A DNA stretch of 64,000 bases from NCBI RefSeq assembly GCF_022179465.1, contig NZ_BPQV01000008.1, positions 186,001-250,000 of the forward strand, read 5' to 3'. Under the pieces are notes generated by a model, which worked only from the letters and a program-made list of their open reading frames with translations, searched no databases and was not told the origin of the DNA. Positions 13,112-21,757 of this stretch are shown one piece after another (position 1 is the first letter of the stretch; each line of letters starts with the position of its first letter). A program made the position numbers and the translations under genes. Source of the DNA: Methylobacterium organophilum (GTDB lineage Bacteria; Pseudomonadota; Alphaproteobacteria; Rhizobiales; Beijerinckiaceae).

Positions 13112-14161
13112 TCAGGCCGCCGTCGGCAGGACGCAATCGCGGATGTCGCGGGCCAGGGCATCGACCCGGACGGGATCGGCGTCCCAGGCGAACATGAAGC
13201 GGGCCGCGCCGCCGATGAAGCCATAGAAATGCCAGCCCCGTTCTCGCAGGGCAGCCTGAACCGTCTCGTGTAGGTGGAGGAAGACACCGTTCGCCTCGAC
13301 GGGGGCGGCAAGTTCGACTCCCGGAATGCCTGCCACCGCGTCGGCGAGGCGGCGGGCACAGGCATTGGCGTGGCGCGCATGAGCGAGCCAGGCCCCGCTT
13401 TCCAGCATCCCGACCCAGGGCGCCGCGAGATAGCGCATCTTGGACGCGAGTTGGCCTGATTGCTTGCAGCGATAGTCGAAATCCTCGGCGCGCCGGCGGT
13501 CGAAGAAGATTACCGCCTCGCCCATCCCCATGCCGTTCTTGGTGCCGCCGAAACACAGCACGTCGACCCCCGCCTTCCAGGTCAGCTCCGCCGGGCTCGC
13601 CTCGAGCGCGGCGCAGGCATTGGCGAACCGGGCGCCGTCCATGTGCAGATTGAGTCCGAGGCTGCGGCAGGTCTCCGAGAGCGCCGCCACCTCTTGCACG
13701 CTGTAGACGCGGCCGGTTTCGGTCGATTGGGTGATCGTGACGGCACGGGGCTTCGGAAAGTGGATGTCGCTGCGCTTCCCGGCGATGCCCCGCACGCCAT
13801 CAGGCGTGAGCTTGCCCTCGCTCACGGGGGCAACGAGGAGCTTCGAACCGTTGGAGAAGAATTCCGGCGCACCGCATTCGTCGGTTTCGACATGGGCGGA
13901 TTCGGCGCAAATCACGCTGTGGTAGGACTGGCAGAGCGCGGCGAGCGCCAGCGAATTCGCCGCGGTGCCGTTGAAGACGAAGAAGACCTCGCAATCCGTC
14001 TCGAACAGCGTTCGGAAGCCATCGGTCGCCCGCTGCGTCCAGGGATCGGCACCATAAGCGGGAGCGTGGCCCACATTCGCCTCGGCCATGGCTGCCCAGG
14101 CCTCCGGACAGATTCCGGCATAGTTGTCGCTTGCGAATTGCTGGGCAGTCGAATCCCTCAC
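13112..14161 (-). CDS. Low-specificity L-threonine aldolase (beta-eliminating lyase family)
   Basis: A PLP enzyme of fold type I that cleaves L-threonine/allo-threonine to glycine and acetaldehyde. Family marks are SDNYAG near the start, FNGTAANSLAL, ESAHVETDECGAPE, LHMDGARFANA and the PLP-lysine motif CFGGTKNGMG (Lys208 with this start). Two starts are possible. The GTG at 14161, eight bases after GGAAGG, gives the family-typical short N-terminus (RDSTAQQFASDN). An ATG at 14233 adds 24 residues and has a GAGGAAAG site lying inside a seven-base-pair hairpin (14235-14253). The shorter form (349 residues) is preferred. Confidence 0.88.
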   Translation of the reverse strand: MRDSTAQQFASDNYAGICPEAWAAMAEANVGHAPAYGADPWTQRATDGFRTLFETDCEVFFVFNGTAANSLALAALCQSYHSVICAESAHVETDECGAPEFFSNGSKLLVAPVSEGKLTPDGVRGIAGKRSDIHFPKPRAVTITQSTETGRVYSVQEVAALSETCRSLGLNLHMDGARFANACAALEASPAELTWKAGVDVLCFGGTKNGMGMGEAVIFFDRRRAEDFDYRCKQSGQLASKMRYLAAPWVGMLESGAWLAHARHANACARRLADAVAGIPGVELAAPVEANGVFLHLHETVQAALRERGWHFYGFIGGAARFMFAWDADPVRVDALARDIRDCVLPTAA

Positions 14162-14412
14162 GGCGGCGCCTTCCAGAGTGGGAGCCAAGCGACGCGGATG
14201 CAGAGTTCCCGTTGGTTGCCGGAACGGCCACATCCCCTTTCCTCAAGAAAGGGCGCCACCTTGCCGGGTCGGCAGGTTGGCGTCGAGCGCCGGCTCGACT
14301 CGTGATGTTGTGAGGTCCAGTTATGCCGTCGGCGGTCTCCCGGCAATGGATCGCCGAGGTTGCATCGGGTGACGGGATCCTGTGATTCCGTGATCCAAGG
14401 AGAAGCGCCGCT

Positions 14413-15795
14413 ATGCCCTATCGCCACGTCGTCGGGTCCCACGCTCACGTCTTCGCCGATCTCGGCACCCTGATGGCCAAGGCGAGCCCGATCCGCTCCG
14501 GAGATTGCCTCGCCGGCATCGCCGCGGAATCGGCCGAGGAGAACATGGCGGCCCGCTGGTGCCTCGCCGAGGTGCCGCTGAAGGAGATCCTGGCCCGTCC
14601 GCTGGTCCCTTACGAGGAAGACGACGTCACCCGGCTGATCCTCGACGGGCATGACGCTGCCGCCTTCGCCGAGATCGCCCACCTCACGGTCGGGGACTTC
14701 CGCGAGTTCCTGCTCACCGCCTCGTCGGAGACGCTGGCCCGCATCGCCTCGGGCGTGACGCCGGAAATGGCGGCGGCCGTGTCGAAGATCATGCGCAACC
14801 AGGACCTGATCCTGGTCGCCCGGAAGGCCCGGGTGGTCACCCGTTTCCGCAACACGATCGGGCTCCCCGGCACCATGGCCGTGCGGCTGCAGCCGAACCA
14901 CCCGACGGACGATGCGGCCGGCGTCACCGCCTCGATCCTCGACGGACTGTCCTACGGCTGCGGCGACGCCGTGATCGGCATCAACCCGGTCTCCGATTCC
15001 GTGCAGACGCTGTCCGGGCTGCTGCGGCTGTTCGACGACATCATCACGCGGCTCGGGATCCCGACCCAGGGCTGCGTCCTCACCCATGTCACCACGACGC
15101 TGGAGGCGATGAATCGCGGCCTGCCGGTGGATCTCGTGTTTCAGTCGATCGCGGGCACGCAGAAGGCGAATGCGAGCTTCGGCGTCACCCTGGACATCCT
15201 GAAGGAGGCGCACGAGGCCGCGCTTGCCCTCAAGCGGGGAACGCTCGGGGACAACGTGATGTATTTCGAGACCGGCCAGGGCTCGGCCCTCTCGGCGGAC
15301 GCCCATCACGGCATCGACCAGCAGACCCTGGAAGCGCGCGCCTATGCCGTGGCTCGCGTCTTCCGTCCGCTCCTCGTCAACACCGTGGTCGGCTTCATCG
15401 GCCCGGAATATCTCTACGACGGCAAGGAGATCATCCGCGCCGGGCTGGAGGACCACTTCTGCGGCAAGCTGATGGGCGTGCCGCTCGGCTGCGACGTCTG
15501 CTACACCAACCATGCCGAGGCCGATCAGGACGACATGGACACCCTGCTGACGCTCCTCGGCGCAGCGGGCTGCACCTACGTCATGGGCATTCCCGGGGCT
15601 GACGACGTGATGCTGAACTACCAGTCCACCTCGTTCCACGATTCCCTTTACCTGCGCGAGGTGCTGGGCCTGAAGCGGGCCCCCGAGTTCGAGGAATGGC
15701 TGCAGCGCATCGGACTCACCGACGCGGAGGGCAAGCTGCTGCCCGGCGGCGCCGGCCCGCGGCTGCTCGCCGCCGTGCCCGACCTCGCGGCGTGA
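14413..15795 (+). CDS. eutB: Ethanolamine ammonia-lyase, large subunit
   Basis: The 460-residue TIM-barrel catalytic subunit of the adenosylcobalamin-dependent enzyme that converts ethanolamine to acetaldehyde and ammonia. Typical segments are SGDCLAGIAAES, VARKARVVTRFRNTIGLPGT (up to 20 residues shown), RLQPNHPTDD, YGCGDAVIGINPV, FETGQGSALSADAHHG and CDVCYTNHAEADQDDMD. The ATG follows AAGGAGA at the right spacing. eutC follows 10 bases on, so the two form an operon. No carboxysome-type eut genes are here, so this is the short, cytosolic system; B12 for it could come from the riboswitch-controlled uptake operon at 54-60 kb. Confidence 0.96.
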   Translation: MPYRHVVGSHAHVFADLGTLMAKASPIRSGDCLAGIAAESAEENMAARWCLAEVPLKEILARPLVPYEEDDVTRLILDGHDAAAFAEIAHLTVGDFREFLLTASSETLARIASGVTPEMAAAVSKIMRNQDLILVARKARVVTRFRNTIGLPGTMAVRLQPNHPTDDAAGVTASILDGLSYGCGDAVIGINPVSDSVQTLSGLLRLFDDIITRLGIPTQGCVLTHVTTTLEAMNRGLPVDLVFQSIAGTQKANASFGVTLDILKEAHEAALALKRGTLGDNVMYFETGQGSALSADAHHGIDQQTLEARAYAVARVFRPLLVNTVVGFIGPEYLYDGKEIIRAGLEDHFCGKLMGVPLGCDVCYTNHAEADQDDMDTLLTLLGAAGCTYVMGIPGADDVMLNYQSTSFHDSLYLREVLGLKRAPEFEEWLQRIGLTDAEGKLLPGGAGPRLLAAVPDLAA

Positions 15796-15805
15796 GGGGC
15801 CTGCG

Positions 15806-16603
15806 ATGAGCGACGAGGATCTCTGGCAACGGCTCGCCCGCCTCACACCGGCGCGGATCGGGCTCGGCCGGGTCGGAAGCGGCCTGCCGACACGGGAAGT
15901 GCTGCGCTTCGGGCTCGCCCACGCCCAGGCGCGGGACGCGGTGCACACGCCTCTCGACGCACAGGCCGTGGCCGATGCGATCGCAGCTCTCGGCTTTCCG
16001 ACGGTGCAGGCGGCCTCCTCCGCCCAGGACCGTCCGACCTATCTGCGCCGGCCCGATTACGGCCGGCGGCTTGCCCCGGACGACCGCAGGGCGCTCACGG
16101 CGACGGAAACGGTCGATCTCGCCCTCGTCGTCGCCGATGGGCTCTCCGCCCGTGCCGTGCACGAGGGAGCCGCCAAGATGCTCGCGGCGCTCAAGCCCTA
16201 TCTCGACAAGGCCGGCTGGCGCCTCGCCCCCGTCGTGATCGCCGTGCAGGCGCGGGTCGCGCTCGGGGACGATATCGGCGCGGCCCTGAAGGCCAGGGCG
16301 GTCGTGGTGATGATCGGCGAACGGCCGGGCCTGTCTTCGCCCGACAGCCTCGGCCTCTATCTTACCTTCGGCCCGAGACCCGGACGCTCGGACGCGGAGC
16401 GCAACTGCATCTCGAATGTGCGGCCCGCCGGGCTGTCCTTCGACCTCGCCGCGTTCAAGCTGAACTGGCTGCTCACCCAGGCTTTCGCCCGTGGCCTCTC
16501 GGGCGTGAACCTGAAGGACGAGAGCGACCACGTGCTGGATGCACCGCAGACCCGAGCCGCGATCGCCCCCTCTCAAACCGAAACGCCCGCCAAGCCGGCT
16601 TGA
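15806..16603 (+). CDS. eutC: Ethanolamine ammonia-lyase, small subunit
   Basis: The 265-residue small subunit that binds adenosylcobalamin together with EutB. Visible marks are TPARIGLGRVGSGLPTREVL near the start, YLRRPDYGRRL, VADGLSARAVHEGA, MIGERPGLSSPDSLGLYLTF and ERNCISNVRPAGL. Length is normal, and the ATG follows the eutB stop by 10 bases, so it is cotranscribed with eutB. Confidence 0.95.
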   Translation: MSDEDLWQRLARLTPARIGLGRVGSGLPTREVLRFGLAHAQARDAVHTPLDAQAVADAIAALGFPTVQAASSAQDRPTYLRRPDYGRRLAPDDRRALTATETVDLALVVADGLSARAVHEGAAKMLAALKPYLDKAGWRLAPVVIAVQARVALGDDIGAALKARAVVVMIGERPGLSSPDSLGLYLTFGPRPGRSDAERNCISNVRPAGLSFDLAAFKLNWLLTQAFARGLSGVNLKDESDHVLDAPQTRAAIAPSQTETPAKPA

Positions 16604-16705
16604 TTCCCCACGCGGCCTGTCCCTTCGGCAGAGTGCGCGTCGGAATCGCGATCGAGAGGCGTGCCCGATTGCAACGCGATCGGACACGGATCTAGAAGCC
16701 CATCC

Positions 16706-16918
16706 ATGCCGACCGACACCGAGAGCCGCCTCGACCGCCTGGAGATCCGCCTGACCGAGCAGGAGGCGGTCATCGACGATCTCAACGCTACGATTACCGC
16801 GCAGTGGCGGAAGATCGATCTGCTGGTGCGGCAGGTGCAGAAGCTGACCGAGCAACTGGAAGAGGCTGCGATCCGCGCGCCCTCAGGCCTGCCCGAGCCG
16901 CCGCCACCGCATTATTGA
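16706..16918 (+). CDS. slyX: SlyX family protein
   Basis: A 70-residue coiled-coil protein. The N-terminal heptad pattern (RLDRLEIRLTEQEAVIDDLN) and the C-terminal Pro-rich end LPEPPPPHY are the SlyX signature. Its molecular role is unknown. The ATG at 16706 gives the normal family length; an in-frame ATG at 16661 would add 15 residues of no known family. It converges with purK. Confidence 0.88.
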   Translation: MPTDTESRLDRLEIRLTEQEAVIDDLNATITAQWRKIDLLVRQVQKLTEQLEEAAIRAPSGLPEPPPPHY

Positions 16919-16940
16919 GCGGGGCGGTCGCCCAGCGGGT

Positions 16941-18050
16941 TCAGCCTTCCCGGATCAGCCGGGTCACATGGCCCATCTTGCGGCCGGGACGGGCCTCGCC
17001 CTTGCCGTAGAGATGCAGGGCGGCGCCCGGCTCGGCGAGCAGGGTGGCCCAGGTCTCGGCCTCGTCCCCGATCAGATTGTGCATCTCGACCCGGTGCCCG
17101 GCGGGAATGGCCGTGCCGCCGAGCGGCCAGCCACAGACCGCACGGACAGCCTGGGCGAACTGGGAGGTCTGCGCACCCTCGATGGTCCAATGCCCGGAAT
17201 TGTGCACGCGGGGCGCGATCTCGTTGACGACGAGCCGGTCGCGGCCGGCCGGCCCCTCCACCTCGAACAGCTCCACCGCGAGCACGCCGACATAGTCGAG
17301 GGCCTCGGCGATGGCTTTGGCGATCTCCAGAGCGGCCCGGGTCGTCTCGGGATCGAGCCCCGGCGCCGGCGCCTGCGTCACCGCCAGGATGTGGTTGCGA
17401 TGCTCGTTGGCGACCGGGGCGAAGGCCGCGAAGGCCCCATCGACGCCGCGGGCGGCCACCACCGAGATCTCCCGGCGGAAAGGCACGAAGCCCTCCAGGA
17501 TGCAGGGCGCGCCCTTGAACGCGGCAAGGATATCGGCCGCGTCCTCGCCGGCGCGGATCGTGCGCTGCCCCTTGCCGTCATAGCCGAAGCGGCGCGTCTT
17601 GAGCACGGCCGGCCGGCCGAGGGCCGCGAGCGCCGCCTCGAGATCCGCGACGGTGTCCACCGCCCGGAATGGGGCCGTGGCGATGCCGAGCCCGTTCACG
17701 AAGGTCTTCTCCGTGAGCCGATCCTGGGTGGTGAACAGGGCCCTGGCGCTCGGCCGCACCGGCGCGTGCTCTTCCAGCACAGCGGCGGTCTCGTGCGGGA
17801 TGTTCTCGAACTCGTAGGTGACGACGTCGACCGCATCGGCGAAGGCGGCGAGCGCCTGCGCATCGTCATAGGCCGCGATCGTGCGGGCCGCGGCCACGTC
17901 GAAGGCGGGGCTGTCGGCATCGGGGGCGTAGATATGCGCCTTCAGGCCATAATTCGCGGCCGCCAGGGCGATCATGCGGCCGAGCTGGCCGCCTCCGATG
18001 ATGCCGATCGTGCCGCCGGGCCTCACCGCCGGGGTGCTGTCGCTGCTCAT
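16941..18050 (-). CDS. purK: 5-(carboxyamino)imidazole ribonucleotide synthase
   Basis: A 369-residue ATP-grasp enzyme of de novo purine synthesis that makes N5-CAIR from AIR, bicarbonate and ATP; PurE then rearranges the product. Marks are IGIIGGGQLGRMIALAA, YEFENIP, RRFGYDGKGQRTI in the ATP-grasp core, VNEIAPRVHNSGHWTIEGA and GRKMGHVTRL. It starts 31 bases after purE, giving a purEK operon. Complete. Confidence 0.96.
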   Translation of the reverse strand: MSSDSTPAVRPGGTIGIIGGGQLGRMIALAAANYGLKAHIYAPDADSPAFDVAAARTIAAYDDAQALAAFADAVDVVTYEFENIPHETAAVLEEHAPVRPSARALFTTQDRLTEKTFVNGLGIATAPFRAVDTVADLEAALAALGRPAVLKTRRFGYDGKGQRTIRAGEDAADILAAFKGAPCILEGFVPFRREISVVAARGVDGAFAAFAPVANEHRNHILAVTQAPAPGLDPETTRAALEIAKAIAEALDYVGVLAVELFEVEGPAGRDRLVVNEIAPRVHNSGHWTIEGAQTSQFAQAVRAVCGWPLGGTAIPAGHRVEMHNLIGDEAETWATLLAEPGAALHLYGKGEARPGRKMGHVTRLIREG

Positions 18051-18081
18051 GTCCGTGCCGTCAGTCAGTTCTTGTCCGGCC

Positions 18082-18579
18082 TCACACGACCGAGGTGTCG
18101 GGACGCTCGGCGACGCTCTCGCTCTGCCGGGCGCGCCAGGAATCGAGGCGCTCGGCCAGGGCTGGATCGGTCAGGGCGAGCACGGCGACGGCCATCAGGG
18201 CGGCGTTGACCGCCCCGGCCCGACCGATCGCGAGCGTCCCGACGGGGATACCGGCGGGCATCTGCACGATCGAGAGCAGGCTGTCCTGGCCCGAGAGCGC
18301 CTTCGACTCGACCGGGACGCCGAAGACCGGCAGGGGCGTCATCGCCGCCGCCATGCCCGGCAGATGGGCCGCGCCGCCGGCCCCGGCGATCACCACCTTG
18401 AAGCCCGCCGCCCGCGCCCCCTTCGCGAAGGCGACGAGCCGGTCCGGCGTGCGGTGGGCGGAGACGATGCGCGCGTCGTAGGGAACCTGCAGCGCCTCCA
18501 GCGTCTCCGCGGCGTGCCGCATGGTCGCCCAGTCGGACTGGCTGCCCATGATGATCGCGACCGGGACCGCTCCCGTCAT
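18082..18579 (-). CDS. purE: N5-carboxyaminoimidazole ribonucleotide mutase
   Basis: A class I PurE of 165 residues that converts N5-CAIR to CAIR. Marks are [12 protein letters not shown] near the start, SAHRTPDRL with the catalytic His, [29 protein letters not shown] and [13 protein letters not shown]. The ATG at 18579 gives the family start ([13 protein letters not shown]); longer in-frame starts add an Arg/Pro-rich extension and are rejected. It precedes purK in an operon. Confidence 0.95.
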   Translation of the reverse strand: MTGAVPVAIIMGSQSDWATMRHAAETLEALQVPYDARIVSAHRTPDRLVAFAKGARAAGFKVVIAGAGGAAHLPGMAAAMTPLPVFGVPVESKALSGQDSLLSIVQMPAGIPVGTLAIGRAGAVNAALMAVAVLALTDPALAERLDSWRARQSESVAERPDTSVV

Positions 18580-18790
18580 CCTCGTCGATGCCTTCGGTTC
18601 GAGGAAGCCCGGACCGCCGGTTGTCGCGGGGCCGGACCAAAGGCGCCGGATACAGGGGCCGCGCCCGGGCCGCAAGGCGGCGATTTTTTCGTGGCCGGCG
18701 CGCGCCGGCACGGAGCCGGGCGCAGCCTGCCGCGTTGTGGAGCAAACGGCCCGCCTGTGCGGCCGCGCACCCTCCATGGAACCCTACACA

Positions 18791-18967
18791 ATGCCGAGCC
18801 ACGGCCAGCCCCAGACCGCCCCGAAAGCCATCCACATCGACATCTACGACGCGAAGTCGCGCAGCCACTGGGCCGAGACCCTGGGCGTCAGCGACGAGCG
18901 CCTGCGCAAGGCCGTCCGCATGGTCGGCACGCGGCTCTCCAGCGTGACCGCCTATCTGGCGAAGTGA
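18791..18967 (+). CDS. DUF3606 family small protein, 58 residues
   Basis: Matches the DUF3606 pattern: a short strand IDIYDAKSRSHWAETLGVSD, then ERLRKAVRMVGTRLSSVTAYL, a helical motif common in alphaproteobacterial stress-associated small proteins. The function of the family is unknown. The ATG at 18791 is preferred because GGAAC lies upstream; an in-frame ATG at 18776 would add five residues. It is divergent from purE. Confidence 0.7.
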   Translation: MPSHGQPQTAPKAIHIDIYDAKSRSHWAETLGVSDERLRKAVRMVGTRLSSVTAYLAK

Positions 18968-19000
18968 ACGCTCCGAGGGGGCGGTCCGCGCCCCCTCCCC

Positions 19001-19216
19001 TCACGCGATGATGTCGGGCGTGAGCTGGTCCTCGAGATGGGTGATGCGGTCGCGCAGCACGAGCTTGCGCTTCTTCAGCCGCTGGATCTGCAGCTGATCC
19101 CCGGCGACGCTGAGCATCAGCGCCTCGATCGCGTCGTCGAGATCCCGGTGCTCCTCGCGGAGTCGGTTCAGCTCGGCTTCAAGATCGGGGCCGCCATCGT
19201 TCGCAACCTCAACCAT
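19001..19216 (-). CDS. YdcH-like (DUF465) small coiled-coil protein
   Basis: A 71-residue protein with the DUF465 pattern: LREEHRDLDDAIEALM, then IQRLKKRKLVLRDRITHLEDQL, a helical hairpin with a basic KKRKL turn. The role of the family is unknown. The start is an ATG at 19216; a GTG at 19225 is possible. It is divergent from a second DUF465 gene 250 bases away. Confidence 0.8.
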   Translation of the reverse strand: MVEVANDGGPDLEAELNRLREEHRDLDDAIEALMLSVAGDQLQIQRLKKRKLVLRDRITHLEDQLTPDIIA

Positions 19217-19466
19217 GATGTTCACAAGCAGGGCTCTCTCAGGGGTCGCCGGACGGGGCGACCATGCGGCAAGGCCTCGCCCGGAGCAAGGCGGGACAGG
19301 GGCTTACCCCACGACGATGACGCGGCCTTGGGCGGCCCGAAGCGTTGCCGAAAAGACGCGCCGTTCGTGTAACGGAAATCTCAGTCTCGCGGCGGATTGA
19401 TTTCGACAGGAAAGCGAATCCGTGGCACTCTGGGGGCGTCGGAAACGATGACAGGAGACGCCACTC

Positions 19467-19649
19467 ATGTCCTTGCAGACGCATCTGAGCCAGCTCGAAG
19501 CGAAGCACGAAGCTCTCGAAAAAGAGATTCACGACGCCCAGCAAGCCCCGTCCATCGACGACCTCCGCGTCGCCGAGCTCAAGCGCAAGAAGCTGTTCCT
19601 GAAGGACGAGATCGAGCGGCTCAGGCCCGCGAGCCAGACACTTCACTAG
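19467..19649 (+). CDS. YdcH-like (DUF465) small coiled-coil protein
   Basis: A 60-residue DUF465 protein: LEAKHEALEKEIHDAQQAP, then VAELKRKKLFLKDEIERLR. The ATG follows CAGGAGA. It shares the KRKKL turn with the divergent neighbour at 19001-19216, which has an inverted KKRKL. A strong terminator follows. Unknown role, probably a small helical partner protein. Confidence 0.85.
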   Translation: MSLQTHLSQLEAKHEALEKEIHDAQQAPSIDDLRVAELKRKKLFLKDEIERLRPASQTLH

Positions 19650-19677
19650 CGTCTTCAACGGCATAGAGCGTATCGCG

Positions 19678-19711
19678 CGCCGCGCCCGGGCCCTCCCCGG
19701 CGCGGCGTTTT
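19678..19711 (+). terminator. Rho-independent terminator after the DUF465 gene
   Basis: Nine-base perfect arms (CGCCGCGCC at 19678-19686, GGCGCGGCG at 19699-19707) with a 12-base loop, followed directly by TTTT. Confidence 0.8.
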
Positions 19712-19789
19712 CGTTGGGAAGCGGGCGCGAAGGCGCTACATTCCGCGGCAAGAGGCCGGCGCCGACCGGCCCTCCACGGAGGAAACACG

Positions 19790-21748
19790 ATGACGCCGGA
19801 GCCCCGCTCCTACCGGTCCGTCCAGGCCGCCGCGCTCGCCGATCCGGAGAGCTTCTGGTTGAAGGCCGCCGAGGCGCTCGACTGGGACGAGCGCCCGACC
19901 CGCGCCTACGCCTCGGAAGGCCTCGAAGCCGGCTCCGAGGCCGCGGCCCGAGGCTCCGAGGCCGGCCGATGGTTCCCGCGAAGCCGCCTGAATGCCTGCA
20001 CCAACGCCGTCGACCGCCACGTCGCGAACGGCCGCGGCGACCAGGCGGCGATTCTCTACGACTCGCCCGTCACGGGCAGCAAGCGCCGCATCACCTATGC
20101 CGAGTTGCAGAACGAGGTCGCCCGCCTCGCCGCGGTGCTGGAGGATTTCGGCGTCGAGAAAGGCGACCGGGTCGTGCTCTACATGCCGATGGTGCCCGAG
20201 GCCCTGTTCGGCATGCTCGCCTGCGCGCGACTCGGGGCGATCCATTCGGTGGTGTTCGGGGGCTTCGCCGCCAACGAGCTCGCGGCGCGAATCGAGGATG
20301 CGGCGCCCAGGCTGATTCTCGCCGCCTCCTGCGGCATCGAACCGAGCCGCGTCGTCCCCTACAAGCCGCTCCTCGACGCGGCGCTGGCCCGCTCCGCCCA
20401 CAAGCCGGAGGCCTGCCTGATCCTGCAGCGCCCGCAGGCCGAGGCGGCGATGACGGAGGGCCGCGACCACGACTGGCAGGCAACAATCGCCGCCCAGACC
20501 CGCCGGGCCGCGCCGGTGAGCGTGGCCGCCACCGACCCGCTCTACATCCTCTACACCTCGGGCACGACCGGCCGCCCCAAGGGCGTGGTGCGCGACACCG
20601 GCGGCTATTGCGTCGCGCTGACCTGGTCGATGGCCCATCTCTACGGGGTCAGGCCCGGCGAGGTCTATGCCTGCGCCTCCGACATCGGCTGGGTGGTCGG
20701 CCATTCCTACATCGTCTACGCGCCGCTCCTGCACGGCTGCACCACCGTGCTCTACGAGGGCAAGCCGGTGGGCACGCCCGATGCCGGCGCCTTCTGGCGT
20801 CTGGTCGCGGAGCACAAGGCCGCCGTGCTCTTCACCGCGCCGACGGCGCTCCGCGCGATCAAGAAGGAAGACCCCCGCGCCGAGCGGCTGAAGGATTACG
20901 ACCTCTCCGGCTTCCGTGCCCTGTTCCTGGCCGGCGAGCGGGCCGACCCGGACACGGTGGCCTGGGCGGAAAAGGCCCTCGGCCGCCCGGTCATCGACCA
21001 TTGGTGGCAGACCGAGACCGGCTGGGCCATCGCCGGCAACCCGCTCGGCATCGAGCCCCTGCCGGTGAAATACGGCTCCACCGCCCTGCCGATGCCGGGC
21101 TACGACCTGCACGTGCTCGACGAGGCCGGCAAGCCCGTGCCCCCGGGCACCATGGGCACCATCGCCCTCAAGCTGCCCCTGCCCCCGGGCTGCCTGCCGA
21201 CCCTGTGGGGCTCCGACGAGCGCTTCCGCCGGAGCTACCTCGCCACCTATCCCGGCTACTACGACACGGCGGATGCCGGCGTGGTCGACGCGGAGGGCTA
21301 CGTCACCGTGCTGGGGCGGACCGACGACATCATCAACGTGGCCGGCCACCGCCTCTCCACCGGGGGCATGGAGGCGGTGCTCGCCGCCCATCCGGACGTG
21401 GCCGAATGCGCGGTGATCGGCATCCGCGACGCCCTCAAGGGCGAGGCCCCCTGCGGCTTCGTGGTGCTGAAATCCGGCGTGCGGAAGAGCCCGGAGGCGA
21501 TCGAGCAAGAACTCGTCGCCCGCGTCCGCGACGAGATCGGCCCCGTGGCCGCCTTCAAGCTCGCCGTCACCGTGGGCCGCCTCCCCAAGACCCGCTCCGG
21601 CAAGATTCTCAGGGCCACCATGAAGCGCATCGCCGACGGCCAGGATTTTTCCATGCCGCCGACGATCGATGATCCGGCGGCTTTGGAGGAGATTGGGGCG
21701 AGCTTGAAGGAGCGGGGGATTGTCAATCAGCAAACTGAGGAGATCTGA
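19790..21748 (+). CDS. prpE: Propionyl-CoA synthetase-type acyl-CoA synthetase
   Basis: A 652-residue ANL-superfamily ligase that activates short acyl groups (propionate, acetate) to CoA thioesters via an acyl-adenylate. Motifs: YTSGTTGRPKG (255-265), WWQTETGWAIAGNPLG, TDDIINVAGHRLSTGG hinge, and the C-terminal catalytic-lysine motif RSGKIL (Lys605). DIGWVVGHSYIVYAPLLHG and SYLATYPGYYDTADAG favour PrpE over Acs. The ATG follows GGAGGA. Oddities: a Glu/Ala/Gly-rich insertion near residues 44-60 before the NACTNAVDRHV motif, and the stop sits at the exact edge of the AT-rich island. Confidence 0.9.
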   Translation: MTPEPRSYRSVQAAALADPESFWLKAAEALDWDERPTRAYASEGLEAGSEAAARGSEAGRWFPRSRLNACTNAVDRHVANGRGDQAAILYDSPVTGSKRRITYAELQNEVARLAAVLEDFGVEKGDRVVLYMPMVPEALFGMLACARLGAIHSVVFGGFAANELAARIEDAAPRLILAASCGIEPSRVVPYKPLLDAALARSAHKPEACLILQRPQAEAAMTEGRDHDWQATIAAQTRRAAPVSVAATDPLYILYTSGTTGRPKGVVRDTGGYCVALTWSMAHLYGVRPGEVYACASDIGWVVGHSYIVYAPLLHGCTTVLYEGKPVGTPDAGAFWRLVAEHKAAVLFTAPTALRAIKKEDPRAERLKDYDLSGFRALFLAGERADPDTVAWAEKALGRPVIDHWWQTETGWAIAGNPLGIEPLPVKYGSTALPMPGYDLHVLDEAGKPVPPGTMGTIALKLPLPPGCLPTLWGSDERFRRSYLATYPGYYDTADAGVVDAEGYVTVLGRTDDIINVAGHRLSTGGMEAVLAAHPDVAECAVIGIRDALKGEAPCGFVVLKSGVRKSPEAIEQELVARVRDEIGPVAAFKLAVTVGRLPKTRSGKILRATMKRIADGQDFSMPPTIDDPAALEEIGASLKERGIVNQQTEEI

Positions 21749-21757
21749 CAAATCTTA

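Noticed and set aside
14235-14253. Hairpin before the threonine aldolase as a terminator
   Set aside because: Only seven base pairs with no T-run on either strand; it more likely overlaps a ribosome-binding site.
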